From a virus: a DNA stretch of 42,662 nucleotides. The notes under the pieces are model-generated. The model was given only the letters and a program-made list of their open reading frames with translations. It made no database searches and was not told the DNA's origin. Shown one piece after another: positions 24,801 to 33,697 of the stretch. The stretch is from IMG/VR virus record IMGVR_UViG_3300009091_000025, positions 1 to 42,662 of that record, one strand, 5' to 3'. The first letter of the stretch is position 1. Each line of letters starts with the position of its first letter. The translations under genes and the position numbers were made by a program.

Positions 24801-26382
24801 GGAAATTAAAATTCAATCAGCTAAAGGGGAAATAACACCAAAAGAACAACTAGGAATGCAGGAAACTCTTTTGGGGCTGGATGCCGCACTATCTAAACTA
24901 AACACAGCTTTCGGAGGGACTTTTGATAAAATTAATACATCTATTTCTGGTACAGAAGGTGTATATAATGCTTTTACAGATATTCTATTAGAGGGGTCTG
25001 ATGAGCAAACCACAAGTATTATAAATGCCGCAAGTGAGTGGATAGATTGGGCCGCCGCAATAGAAAAAGCTGTTAAAGAGGGTAAAAACAGTATTACAAC
25101 CCTATCTGGAGAGGAAATAGAATTAGCTGGTGCAGATGGCGCAATAGAACAATTAAATCAGTTCCAAACAATGTGGACTGATTATCTTAACTTACTAAGA
25201 CAAGAACAGCAGTTAGCTGATGTAAAAATACCCACCGTAGTAGGTATGGAGGATATTCGTTCATTAGATGCTTTTGATAAAGTGTATCGAGATGCTCTAC
25301 GTATGCAAAGTGAGGAGTTCGATACCTGGGTTAGAGAAGATATTCTAACTCCAGAACAAGCAGAAATTATGCTTTCTAGGTGGGAAAGAATAGCCGTTTA
25401 TATGGGAGATACATTAGGTACTAAAGTAGTAGAAGGACTAACCGATTCTAAATATTTAAATCAAGCTTTTGATAAGTGGAAAGATGAAGTTTCTAAAGTA
25501 GATTTGGGTTTTCAAACGTTTGATATGACAAATCCAGAACTTGCTAGAATAGTACAACAAGCTAACTCTATGGCTTCTGTTTTACAACAGAAATATGGTT
25601 ACACACCCGATATTACAGAACAATTAGCAATCACTCTAAAAGATAATGTTGTAGAACCTTTTAAAGCTGATTGGAAATTAGTACAACTTTTACTACAGCA
25701 AATTGAGGAAAATACAAGTGAGTTAGAAGGTATCTATAACTTACCAGAAGGTGCAGGATTTTATGTTCCATACCAAACATTACAGTTAGCTTATCAAAAA
25801 GGTTTAAATGAGGGTAAAGGAGGTATGGAGGGTTTATTAGCCGATCAAGAGTTTGCATATAAGGGAGAGGGTACTACTGAGGCCTATGGACAAGGGAGAT
25901 TACAACCATCAGATATAACAGACTTGGTTAGATCACAACCAGACCCTGGTTTAGTTGCATCTACAACCGCTACTGTAGCTAAAGCAGTAGAACAAGTATA
26001 TAAAACATATTTACCCCAATTATCTTACACCCCACCAAAAGCTACTCCTAGAAACAGGTTTGATACAGAGGGGTTTGGTCAAGAGCCTAGTTCTATAGAA
26101 AACATGGCTACTACAATAAAAGAGGGGTTAATGACAATACCCCAAATCCTTCATGATTATTTAATAGCCCCCTTTACAGAAGGGCTTGATTTTAAACAGT
26201 TATTTAGTGATATAAGTTCTAACATAAATAACACCGTAGCTTTAAATCTAAATTCTACATCTACAATCCAATTGGTTGTTGATGCTAAAGTTTTGGCAGA
26301 AATCGTAAAGACCCAGCTTTATCAAGATACGATTGCATTTGAAGGTTCTGGTGGTACTATCAATAGAACTATGGTTATATAG
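21868..26382 (+). CDS. Tape measure protein
   Basis: At 1504 residues this is the largest protein in the window, following the chaperone as expected. The N-terminal 330 residues are helical and charged. A hydrophobic stretch around SVGVGLVYGGMYKL (about 336-349) precedes the conserved tape-measure core (about 350-650), with SITSESAENSGVSIEQLNAI and GGRETGNAVRALIGG, a pattern typical of the TP901-type tape measure family. A second hydrophobic, glycine-rich segment lies near 794-825 (AVIGAITTAGSPVGALIGSF) and may enter the host membrane at ejection. At roughly 1.5 angstrom per residue the tail would be about 225 nm. No lysozyme or peptidase domain was seen. Confidence 0.9.
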   Translation: MASTLEELNKRLLEITKNANLSAEALERVQTLARQQLASMVGPQMQETMRGAAKGGVPTQQGLDRLLSQFLGGGVSSGWHRAGGGSRIFFGANLTRELQQIFEQSITQTIAQALSQITSTPGSKLPGVPDQIPYAPKKKEETDAEKKLRESKEISRQTEQNEVFRRAVRKDEIADAKILAEEKTNQIKIERQAAEHEAQIAATNKRTQQELLDIGERRRKQMADLLTFSEKQEAAQKKIYSAEEVQVQMGEYRGKRLVQQAERYGFKPENIKQIYTQEPSGVTVGKFEKVDESTGAVSKLELTVDKFGNTITRTNKRLLGFTESIKRNTIEVLKWSVGVGLVYGGMYKLQALIKTAIENEAKLADIAVILGDAHRDLNQIFDESAKVAYETGESISAVLETYTLAYRAVGSISDPIKRTESAITLLTDATTLNKLSSLDASSAIDVLSGSLRQLQRPGEDMATAFLRGRDLLDAWVTVTRKANVDLATLATAFSITSESAENSGVSIEQLNAIIASLAEKIGGLGGRETGNAVRALIGGVYQQQAAEILTRYGIAVQDTAGRMRPFLDISREIYTLYKEGVVSADELNKIGYTLGGGVRRGQQYVAFLSDFERIQELTNEQVNSGGAAQEALSRKIDTTQTAITRLDNAFQSLAQTLGSDSGILDMFSGLLETTTALVGVLEDISSVLGKMTIPTAMLGITSMMFRGEAGGLRRQEFASNIGGRLEGLALGAMNLSPRLSNRKVLEERLGLESSVEMMAKKFGLGLGKYVSGTLVGAIPAAFKAASGDLEGAGITLGGAVIGAITTAGSPVGALIGSFIADAFIVQTLQHKPDFEAFFTDIFTGATEADLKQRDKAQAERDALTEEIFKRRGEGDAFTGMTFGRAAAFGFNLSNLFKTGQFGKMTPEQGALWGGIVPGKETYPDLVERLAGLRKEQQEAIPVTAGADVTKVSEIEAKRLDMLEQERDLVNEIIEARNKEIKIQSAKGEITPKEQLGMQETLLGLDAALSKLNTAFGGTFDKINTSISGTEGVYNAFTDILLEGSDEQTTSIINAASEWIDWAAAIEKAVKEGKNSITTLSGEEIELAGADGAIEQLNQFQTMWTDYLNLLRQEQQLADVKIPTVVGMEDIRSLDAFDKVYRDALRMQSEEFDTWVREDILTPEQAEIMLSRWERIAVYMGDTLGTKVVEGLTDSKYLNQAFDKWKDEVSKVDLGFQTFDMTNPELARIVQQANSMASVLQQKYGYTPDITEQLAITLKDNVVEPFKADWKLVQLLLQQIEENTSELEGIYNLPEGAGFYVPYQTLQLAYQKGLNEGKGGMEGLLADQEFAYKGEGTTEAYGQGRLQPSDITDLVRSQPDPGLVASTTATVAKAVEQVYKTYLPQLSYTPPKATPRNRFDTEGFGQEPSSIENMATTIKEGLMTIPQILHDYLIAPFTEGLDFKQLFSDISSNINNTVALNLNSTSTIQLVVDAKVLAEIVKTQLYQDTIAFEGSGGTINRTMVI

Positions 26383-26390
26383 GAGATAAA

Positions 26391-26753
26391 ATGGCCTGGA
26401 CTTTAAATGGCACTAGAATATTTGTTACTGAATACGCAAATGACTATGCTCAAACTATAGCCAGATTACACCCTTTAGGTGGTGGCAGTGTGTATCATAT
26501 TTTTGGATATGAATATACAATTGCTAAAATATCTGCTTATATTGTAGGAGATACTGATAATGCGGCACTTAAAGCATTAACTAGAAGTGGACTTTCTTAT
26601 GCACTTGTATCCGATCAGGGAGGTTATGGTAATTTTTATGTTAAAGGTATAAGTATGAGAAGAGTCAACTCTATCTGTCAGACTTTAAGACCTGATTTAG
26701 CTGATGATGCCCCAGTTTATATAGCAGATATTGAATTATATCATGATGAGTAG
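26391..26753 (+). CDS. Minor tail protein after tape measure
   Basis: GGAG is about 7 bases before the ATG. The 120-residue protein is beta-rich, with LNGTRIFVTEYANDYAQ near its start and ALVSDQGGYGNFYVKGI (about 70-87) later. It occupies the slot directly after the tape measure, where distal-tail or tube-to-hub adaptor proteins are encoded. It is too short for a full distal tail protein with an extra domain, so it may be a tube-like ring. The call rests on order and fold impression. Confidence 0.55.
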   Translation: MAWTLNGTRIFVTEYANDYAQTIARLHPLGGGSVYHIFGYEYTIAKISAYIVGDTDNAALKALTRSGLSYALVSDQGGYGNFYVKGISMRRVNSICQTLRPDLADDAPVYIADIELYHDE

Positions 26754-26755
26754 AT

Positions 26756-27745
26756 ATGAGTAGCCTTTACGCAGATGTAACCGGACTAAGCGATATTGAA
26801 AATATTAGTGTTTCTATGAGTCATAATGGTGCTACTTCTGTAGCTACTATAGACGCTTTAACATCTACTCTTGATATTGGAGATTCTATAGACGTAGATA
26901 TAGGATACTCTGCTAATCATGCTAGAGTTTTTAGAGGGTATGTAAAGCAAATTGATAGAAAAGTACCAGAAAATATATATACAATTACTGCACACGATGT
27001 TATGACTAGAGCAGTTGATTTCTTTGTAGCATCAACTAATCCAGAAGAGCCTTTTTCTAGAACTAATATATCTGCTGAGGATTTGGTAGAAGATGTATTA
27101 GCTTTAGCAGGATTAACAAACTATGATCCAGACCCTACTAACTTTGTATTTGCTACAAATTCAGTAGCAGAGGTAAACTTAGTTTCTGCTTTTGATTATT
27201 GTAGGTATATTGCTGATACGCTAACATGGCATCTATACGCAGATGAAGACGGTGTTGTACATTTTATTAATAGAAAACCTTATGTAATGGTAGCTGGTAG
27301 CCCAGAATCTAACCAACCTGGATTTCAAGCGGATACTTCGTTAGGTACAATTAATGACACTACGATCCTAGATTTTACACATAAGAGGTCAGAAAAAGAT
27401 TTAAGAAATAGAATAGTAGTTTACGGTAGTACTGGAATTTATGCTGAGGCTAAAGCATCGAGTCCTTACTTACCAGCAGGGTTCTATAAAACAGTAGCTT
27501 TTGGTACTAATTTGATAGATCATCAGGGTTATGCACAACAGGCGGCTGATTATAATCTGATAATTTTAAATAGGCTCACAGAACAAGTCTCTATGAATGT
27601 AATTGGTGACCCATCTTATATGGCTAGAAGTGTATTTACAATTGATGAAGATATTTTAGGAATAAATGACGATTATTATATTGTTATGGCAGAGCATTCA
27701 TGGTCTAAAGCAGGGTATACAGTATCTATGGAGTTGCGTAAATAA
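26756..27745 (+). CDS. Baseplate/tail hub protein (gpD/gp27-like)
   Basis: The 329-residue protein looks like the hub ring family (late control gpD, T4 gp27-like): a first beta-barrel (IDVDIGYSANHARVFRGYVK), TITAHDVMTRAVDFFV, a middle domain with LVEDVLALAGL and YIADTLTWHLYADEDG, then LRNRIVVYG and a final barrel ending YTVSMELRK. Similar landmarks occur in the same order in the N-terminal third of the next gene, so the two are paralogues. It starts two bases after the preceding stop. The hub forms the tail tip to which fibres attach. Assignment by family pattern and position. Confidence 0.7.
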   Translation: MSSLYADVTGLSDIENISVSMSHNGATSVATIDALTSTLDIGDSIDVDIGYSANHARVFRGYVKQIDRKVPENIYTITAHDVMTRAVDFFVASTNPEEPFSRTNISAEDLVEDVLALAGLTNYDPDPTNFVFATNSVAEVNLVSAFDYCRYIADTLTWHLYADEDGVVHFINRKPYVMVAGSPESNQPGFQADTSLGTINDTTILDFTHKRSEKDLRNRIVVYGSTGIYAEAKASSPYLPAGFYKTVAFGTNLIDHQGYAQQAADYNLIILNRLTEQVSMNVIGDPSYMARSVFTIDEDILGINDDYYIVMAEHSWSKAGYTVSMELRK

Positions 27746-30700
27746 TGGATGTTGAAATTAGACACGAAGGCTCTGATATAACTAACTATGTCATAGAGTA
27801 TTCTAGAAATAAAGAACTGTGTTCTGGAATAGGTTTATTAGATATTTCAATAGTTAAAACAGTATCTAGAACTTTCAATACATGGGATACCATTACTATC
27901 TATGAAGAAGGTACTAAAAGGGGCGAATATAATATATCTTCTATTACTAGAGATGCTAAAACAGGGAATTATAAATTAGAATGCCAAGATGATTCTAAAA
28001 GATTAGTGGATTATTTCGTAGCAGATTCCTATACAGTTACTACTTATACATTAACTAAATATTGGATAGAACTTATTCTCAATATGGCAGGAGTAAATTA
28101 CATTTTTGATACTGCTGAATTAGGAACTCCAGTGAATGAGAATTCTGTATTAGGTGTAGGAAGTGCTTACGATGTAATAACTCCTTTATTACAACAGAGT
28201 GGATGGTACATTTATTTTGATGAAAATAATTTAGCTCACATCGGTAAAATAGATTTATCTATCAGTGGGTATACTGATAGCTTTAATGATAATGAAATTT
28301 TAAATATCAGTACTATGGAAAACGATGCTATGCTTAGAAATAGAGCAGTAGTGTATGGTACTGGTGATGCTTATACGGGTACTTGGGTATACGCAGATTT
28401 AAGCAGGCAAACTCCGTGGAATTATGATAATGCAGATCAGAGAGCCGTTGTTTTAGGAAACCCCAATATTAGAAGTACAGCAGTAGCTAATCAACTAGCT
28501 GTTCAAATATTAGATGAATTTACTAAAAGAAATTATGTAAAAACTATTGAAATAGTAGGTAGTCCAAATATAGAAATAGCCGATACTGTATATATAAACT
28601 CTGATTATTTTTCTGGACTGTGTTTGGTAACTACACTATCTGTAGATGTAAATAGTAATGGTATGGTTACAACTCTAATTCTAGATCAGAGATGCCCAAG
28701 ATTATTTGGTGTGTGGGATATTGGTACTAATTACGTCTATATTGGAACATCTGGTTCTGGTGTATGGAGAAAATTATTAGGTGGGTCTACTTGGGAAAAC
28801 TTTAGTGATGGGCTTACGAATCTAAACGTTGTAGATTTAGATATTAATGCTGGCAATTTTGTATGTGTAGCTTCTGGAGGCCAATTATTTTTAAGAAATA
28901 TTTTAGTAAGCGGATGGCACCAATTCCTCCCTAGTGGTTTCTATAACAGGCTCACAACCCCTCCTTATGTTATGCCAACACCGTCTGGAGGATATGTAGC
29001 CTGTGCTATAAATAGAACTAATAATGAAATATATGGGTTATTTACTAACAACTTATGGAGTTGGATATCTACAATAACATCGTCTGGAAACTATATAAAC
29101 AGTCTAATAACCACTCTTAGTGGTACGTCCGATTTTACTTATACTTATAGAGGGTTTGATGTAGAAGATATTAATAATTCTTTGATAGTAACTACTTATT
29201 CTAGACTAACATCTGCTAGTGGGATAATGAACGAGGGGACTGGAATTAACAGAAACAATTTAAATACCAATTCAATAGCGTCAACTACATACAGTACAAG
29301 CAGAAATTTACAATATGGTCAAATAAGCGTTCAAAACCCAAGAATTTGCTGGTATGAGCAATATTCATTCTATTCTGATAGTACAAAAGTAATTCGAAGA
29401 GATAATCAAACGGGTGATGAAATTATTATAAATAGACCAACTGGCCCTACTTATGATGTTGGTTGGACTGGTTCTATTTTAGATAAAGATAACTTTATAC
29501 AAATACTATATAATACAAACTCTAGTATAAAATATTATGTTCATTATAATTTCATTACGGAAACTAGTACAATATTATTGGAGGATTCCGCAGGCGCTGG
29601 TCAAATCTTTTCATCAAATTCATATGGCGCATACTTATTAAGTAACGGCGATGTAAGATTTATAGATATTTATAGAATACAAACAACTGGTGGTACCCCA
29701 GTATCTACCAATTTTAAGTATATAAACCTTTCCACATTATCAGTATCATCAGCAACTAATTTAGTTACTTTTAGAGAATTATACCCACTCCCAACTGTTC
29801 TAGTAGATTGGGGTTGGCATTTTCAAGGCAGTAGCTATATAATAGAAAATAACAAAAATATATTTTTTCAATACCACGAAGAACGCTCAACTGGTGGTTC
29901 AGAAATAAAAGTAAAATCTATTGTAATAAACTTAGATACTCTAGATGTATCTTCGGAAATTAGAACATTCTCGTCTGGCACCTTTTATACAGGAATTCAC
30001 AGTATAGCTAGTTTTTGTGATGAAAAATTCTATATTGTTTATAGAGTAACACCATCGGCTACAGAGTACAGATTAGCTGAAATAGATTTTTCTGGGGAAT
30101 TTTCAGATATTGAGCTGTCAGCAACAAATGTATATAAAAGACTTGTAGCATCTAAATTTACAACTTATTTAGTCTATACAAACGGAAATGTTTCAACATT
30201 AGCAGGTACCGGAGGTGTTTCATCGGTACCAATAGGATTGGGTGGTGATACAATATCTAGTGTAGCAGACGATCATGATAATTCTATTATTATGTATAAA
30301 GATACTTCACCAGGAAAAATATACAGAATAAATCCTGGTAATAGTATCACTACTTTGTATGATAATTGGGTATTTGGTACTGCAACAATAACTCTCTTCT
30401 TAGAAAAGATACTGTTAGATTCTATATTATTTAGTAATGGAGAGTGGCAAACTACTATATATCCAGAGGCGGCAAGTGTACTAAAAAAGCAGACCGATAC
30501 TTTATTGTATGAAGATATCTATTCTAAAGTTTTGGAAACTACAAGTTCTATGAAACTAGATGCATCACTAGAGGCTCCTCTGGTTTTATTTGGAAATGGG
30601 CAAACTACAAGTTATGTATCTCAGAGTGGGGATATAGATACATATATTTTACTAAACAACGATAAATTAATTTATGATGCAAAATACTTCACATCATCTA

Positions 30701-30969
30701 GTGGAGTAAAAATACTCTTTGCTACAAGTTCTGGAGTATATGAATTTCCATATACAGGAAGTAGTGGTATATCCTTAACTCCAGTTTACTCAGGTTCGTT
30801 TAAAAAGTTAGAAACAAATAACCATAATTATTATAGTTATCCGTATATATTTATAGGAACATCTGGTTCCTTTTTACAAAGAAATCCAGATACGGAATTT
30901 TTTACCAGCTATTCAGCGGGGTTACCATCTAATGAAATTACAGTAATACGAATGGATGATTCATTATGA
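27745..30969 (+). CDS. Hub-like protein fused to a probable beta-propeller
   Basis: Residues 1-325 repeat the layout of the upstream hub protein: WDTITIYEEG, then KRLVDYFVADSY, WYIYFDENNLAHIG, LRNRAVVYG and a final barrel. From about residue 325, the protein becomes a string of beta-strands with propeller-like motifs. The first (YIGTSGSGVWR, then WENFSDGL, about 331-356) is matched at the very C-terminus (FIGTSGSFLQR, then SYSAGLPSNE). First and last blades sharing sequence suggests a closed ring. Propellers of this kind commonly bind ligands or carbohydrates, so this is a candidate receptor-binding tail-tip protein. The ATG overlaps the upstream stop by one base. Confidence 0.7.
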   Translation: MDVEIRHEGSDITNYVIEYSRNKELCSGIGLLDISIVKTVSRTFNTWDTITIYEEGTKRGEYNISSITRDAKTGNYKLECQDDSKRLVDYFVADSYTVTTYTLTKYWIELILNMAGVNYIFDTAELGTPVNENSVLGVGSAYDVITPLLQQSGWYIYFDENNLAHIGKIDLSISGYTDSFNDNEILNISTMENDAMLRNRAVVYGTGDAYTGTWVYADLSRQTPWNYDNADQRAVVLGNPNIRSTAVANQLAVQILDEFTKRNYVKTIEIVGSPNIEIADTVYINSDYFSGLCLVTTLSVDVNSNGMVTTLILDQRCPRLFGVWDIGTNYVYIGTSGSGVWRKLLGGSTWENFSDGLTNLNVVDLDINAGNFVCVASGGQLFLRNILVSGWHQFLPSGFYNRLTTPPYVMPTPSGGYVACAINRTNNEIYGLFTNNLWSWISTITSSGNYINSLITTLSGTSDFTYTYRGFDVEDINNSLIVTTYSRLTSASGIMNEGTGINRNNLNTNSIASTTYSTSRNLQYGQISVQNPRICWYEQYSFYSDSTKVIRRDNQTGDEIIINRPTGPTYDVGWTGSILDKDNFIQILYNTNSSIKYYVHYNFITETSTILLEDSAGAGQIFSSNSYGAYLLSNGDVRFIDIYRIQTTGGTPVSTNFKYINLSTLSVSSATNLVTFRELYPLPTVLVDWGWHFQGSSYIIENNKNIFFQYHEERSTGGSEIKVKSIVINLDTLDVSSEIRTFSSGTFYTGIHSIASFCDEKFYIVYRVTPSATEYRLAEIDFSGEFSDIELSATNVYKRLVASKFTTYLVYTNGNVSTLAGTGGVSSVPIGLGGDTISSVADDHDNSIIMYKDTSPGKIYRINPGNSITTLYDNWVFGTATITLFLEKILLDSILFSNGEWQTTIYPEAASVLKKQTDTLLYEDIYSKVLETTSSMKLDASLEAPLVLFGNGQTTSYVSQSGDIDTYILLNNDKLIYDAKYFTSSSGVKILFATSSGVYEFPYTGSSGISLTPVYSGSFKKLETNNHNYYSYPYIFIGTSGSFLQRNPDTEFFTSYSAGLPSNEITVIRMDDSL

Positions 30970-32885
30970 AATATCAATTTGAAAGAACAATATTTGACTA
31001 CTTCAATTATTTTAATAGGATGCAAGATATTAAACCATTAATTCTAGGAGGTTTACCTGGAGCTAGTGGGGGTTCTGGTGGACATCCTGGAGGTTTTCTA
31101 GGATTTTTACCTCAGGATAGAGTAGCGTATGATACTACAGAGGCGTCTCTTAGTGGTTTTGTATCTGCTAGTGCATATAATCCTAGCGGTATTTTAATTA
31201 ATGCATCTTTAGTTGATAACCTTAATCATATTAGATATAGATTAGGAGTAGTAGAAAATTTAGGCTTCTCTGCTGGTACTATATCTGTAGAAGAGAGTCA
31301 GGTATTAGTAGCATCTGGTGTAACAATTCTCAACTTTACTGGTTCGGTAGATGCATCATCTACAGGCCCAGGAGAGGTTACTATTACAGTAAGTGGATCG
31401 TCTACAGATGAGAAAACCAAAGTATCTTCTGACGATACTACTTCAAACTATTTAGAGAATAAAATAACTGCTGGTAGTAATGTATCAGTAACTGTACTAA
31501 ATCCTGGTGGAAACGAACAAGTACAAATTAGTGCTACAGGTAGTGGATTAAGTGATGAGCAAGTTAAAATATCGTCAAATGATACAACAACTAATTATTT
31601 AGAAAGTAAATTAGCGGCTGGTACAAATATTTCTCTAGCTGTACTCAATGAAGGTGGGAACGAACAAATCCAGATTACTGCTAGTGGTGGAGTAGCATCT
31701 GATGAAAAAGCTAAAGTATCTGCTAATGACACTACTGCTAATTATTTAGAGAGTAAAATTATAGCTGGAGATAACGTTACTGTAACAGTTTTAAATGATG
31801 GTAGCAACGAACAACTAGAGATAAATGCTACAGCAAGCGGTACTGGAACTCCTATAAACGCATCTGATGAAGGAATAGTAGTAGCTAGTGGTATTACATC
31901 TTTAAACTTTGTAGGGCCGACTGTGAGGGCTACAGCGGTAGGTACAGACGTTACTGTGACAATCTCTGGATTATCTGCACCATTTGTGGGCGCTAAAGGG
32001 TATTTAACTTCAAATGTTCAGTTATCTACATCTACTGGTTGGCAAACATATTCTTGGAACACTGTTGAGTATGAATCTCCAGACACCACTTGGGATGGTG
32101 GTTCTCCATCGAGACTTTATTCTAGAGAAACTGCATATTATGTTGTAACTGGACAGGCAACTTTTAGTGGTGCATTACCGACTACTGAAAGATTCCAGCT
32201 AGGTGTTTTCAGAAATGAATCGTTAGTAGCCAATATTTGGGAAGGGTACTATGTAAATACTTCTGGCTATAGGACTTTACAAGCCGTGTATCACGGTCTT
32301 GTGAATAATGGAGAGTATTTATCTCTCAGAATAGTAAATGGTGCTGGTACTCAACCTTATACTATTAGTGGGGTAAATAATACCTTTTTGGCTATGCACA
32401 AAATTCAGGGTCAAGTTTCTGGACAAACTGCCAATCCTTTAGCCGTGTCTGCGTGTATGGCTAGTGGATATACTACGGCTAATAACGAGACGGAAACACC
32501 AGTTGTAATGACTTCGGAAATTTATGATACAGGTAGTTTCTGGAGTTCTGGTTCTCAATACACAATACCAGAAACTGGTTATTATCATATTGTCGGGTAT
32601 GCTACTTGGGAGAGTGTATATTATCATGGAGTTACACCGTTCCAAATAAAAACTGGTATACGAAAGAATGGTTCTGTAATATTAGCACAGAAATGGGATT
32701 GGAATGATGTCAATACCGGAGGTGCCAGAGCAGAAGGTTTAACTACTAATATAACTTGTGACTCCTATTTACAAAGTGGGGATTACATAGAATTAGTGGT
32801 ATGGCATTCTAAGGGTTCTACTGCAAGTAACATCATCAGACCAAATGATTATAATACAGCGATGATGTTACACAAAATTCAATAA
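30966..32885 (+). CDS. Tail fibre with tandem repeats and two C1q-like domains
   Basis: A short N-terminal anchor (1-25) is followed by a Gly-rich linker (29-46). Three tandem 49-residue-spaced repeats follow at 148-190, 197-239 and 246-288. Their pattern is DE-KVS-DTT-NYLE-KI-AG-NV-V-VLN-G-NEQ, and they are bracketed by two related short motifs (VASGVTILNFTG near 114 and VASGITSLNFVG near 306). The C-terminus has two similar jelly-roll-type modules (about 340-481 and 485-639), each ending in the same way (AMHKIQG and MLHKIQ). They resemble C1q/TNF-like trimeric binding heads. A trimeric adhesive fibre is the likely role. It overlaps the propeller gene by four bases. Confidence 0.75.
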   Translation: MKYQFERTIFDYFNYFNRMQDIKPLILGGLPGASGGSGGHPGGFLGFLPQDRVAYDTTEASLSGFVSASAYNPSGILINASLVDNLNHIRYRLGVVENLGFSAGTISVEESQVLVASGVTILNFTGSVDASSTGPGEVTITVSGSSTDEKTKVSSDDTTSNYLENKITAGSNVSVTVLNPGGNEQVQISATGSGLSDEQVKISSNDTTTNYLESKLAAGTNISLAVLNEGGNEQIQITASGGVASDEKAKVSANDTTANYLESKIIAGDNVTVTVLNDGSNEQLEINATASGTGTPINASDEGIVVASGITSLNFVGPTVRATAVGTDVTVTISGLSAPFVGAKGYLTSNVQLSTSTGWQTYSWNTVEYESPDTTWDGGSPSRLYSRETAYYVVTGQATFSGALPTTERFQLGVFRNESLVANIWEGYYVNTSGYRTLQAVYHGLVNNGEYLSLRIVNGAGTQPYTISGVNNTFLAMHKIQGQVSGQTANPLAVSACMASGYTTANNETETPVVMTSEIYDTGSFWSSGSQYTIPETGYYHIVGYATWESVYYHGVTPFQIKTGIRKNGSVILAQKWDWNDVNTGGARAEGLTTNITCDSYLQSGDYIELVVWHSKGSTASNIIRPNDYNTAMMLHKIQ

Positions 32886-32912
32886 AAAATATCAAAAATT
32901 ATACAAAAATAG

Positions 32913-32926
32913 TATAATAAGTATGA
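32913..32926 (+). promoter_or_regulatory. Candidate promoter upstream of lysis cassette
   Basis: TATAATAAGTATGA lies in the 65-base gap before the lysis genes. It matches TATAATATATATGA at 12459 in 12 of 14 positions. No good -35 box is seen, so a phage-specific promoter element is as likely as an ordinary sigma-70 site. Confidence 0.35.
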
Positions 32927-32950
32927 TAGAGTTTTATTAAAGGTGGAATT

Positions 32951-33286
32951 ATGGAAATATTTCAACTCATTTCCACAATATTAATAATTATCAATATTGT
33001 GTTATGCATAGACCTATACAAGAATATAGCACATAAGAGACTATATTTAGTTCCCCTATTTGTCTATTTAATTCACACATTTGTTTTTTATATAGTAGTA
33101 GGTATATTTAAGGCATTAGGAATATATCCGGAAAATATTCCAAATTTTACTATTTGGTCATCTATTATTAGACTACAGGCTATTATAACTATATTCTTCT
33201 TTTTTCTTATAATTGGAAAATATGACAGGAAGATAATCCAGGTTGTAAATAAAATAAGGGGTAAATTGTTATGGAAGAGTGGATAA
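32951..33286 (+). CDS. Small membrane protein, possible holin
   Basis: GGTGG lies 6-7 bases before the ATG. The 111-residue protein has three strongly hydrophobic segments: about 3-21 (ISTILIIINIVLCIDL), 31-56 (YLVPLFVYLIHTFVFYIVVG) and 74-90 (QAIITIFFFFLIIG). A basic tail follows (KIRGKLLWKSG). It is the first gene after the fibre and candidate promoter, and precedes two other membrane or coiled-coil proteins and the endolysin. Three transmembrane segments fit a class I holin, but a tail-associated or immunity membrane protein is possible. No family is recognised. Confidence 0.55.
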   Translation: MEIFQLISTILIIINIVLCIDLYKNIAHKRLYLVPLFVYLIHTFVFYIVVGIFKALGIYPENIPNFTIWSSIIRLQAIITIFFFFLIIGKYDRKIIQVVNKIRGKLLWKSG

Positions 33287-33678
33287 TACCCGTTGCATCA
33301 ATCATAGTAGCCATAATCGCATCTCTCCCAGGTCTTTTAGCTTTATTTAAACAGAGGAAAAAAGAAGAAGCCGAGATAAAAAAAACAGATGCAGAAATAG
33401 CAAATATGGTGCAGGAAATCTACCAGGATATGGTAGAAGATGTTAGAAAAAAATCGGATTCATGTAAAGAAGAAATTAATAAGTTATCTGGGGATTTAGC
33501 AGTAGTTATAAACCAAAATAAAGAATTAAAGATAGCGTATGATAACTTAGCTAAAATCAATGAAAATCTAGTAGTAAAACTAGAAAAATTAACCGCTGGA
33601 ATTAAATTATTAATTGCACAAATAAAAAGAGAGGGGCTAACGCCCGACTTTGAAGTAGAGGAAGACGATGCTACCTAA
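33271..33678 (+). CDS. Membrane-anchored coiled-coil protein, lysis region
   Basis: Residues 3-26 form one transmembrane segment (IIPVASIIVAIIASLPGLLA). This is followed by basic KQRKKEE and a long coiled coil (about 35-115) with heptad hydrophobics (INKLSGDLAVVINQNKEL), then an acidic end. The N-terminus overlaps the upstream gene by 16 bases. One N-terminal anchor plus a coiled coil is the layout of inner-membrane spanins and of some holin-like or lysis-regulator proteins. No outer-membrane lipoprotein partner was seen, so the spanin reading is weak. Confidence 0.55.
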   Translation: MEEWIIPVASIIVAIIASLPGLLALFKQRKKEEAEIKKTDAEIANMVQEIYQDMVEDVRKKSDSCKEEINKLSGDLAVVINQNKELKIAYDNLAKINENLVVKLEKLTAGIKLLIAQIKREGLTPDFEVEEDDAT

Positions 33679-33697
33679 GAAGGACTTTGGAGAAGAC

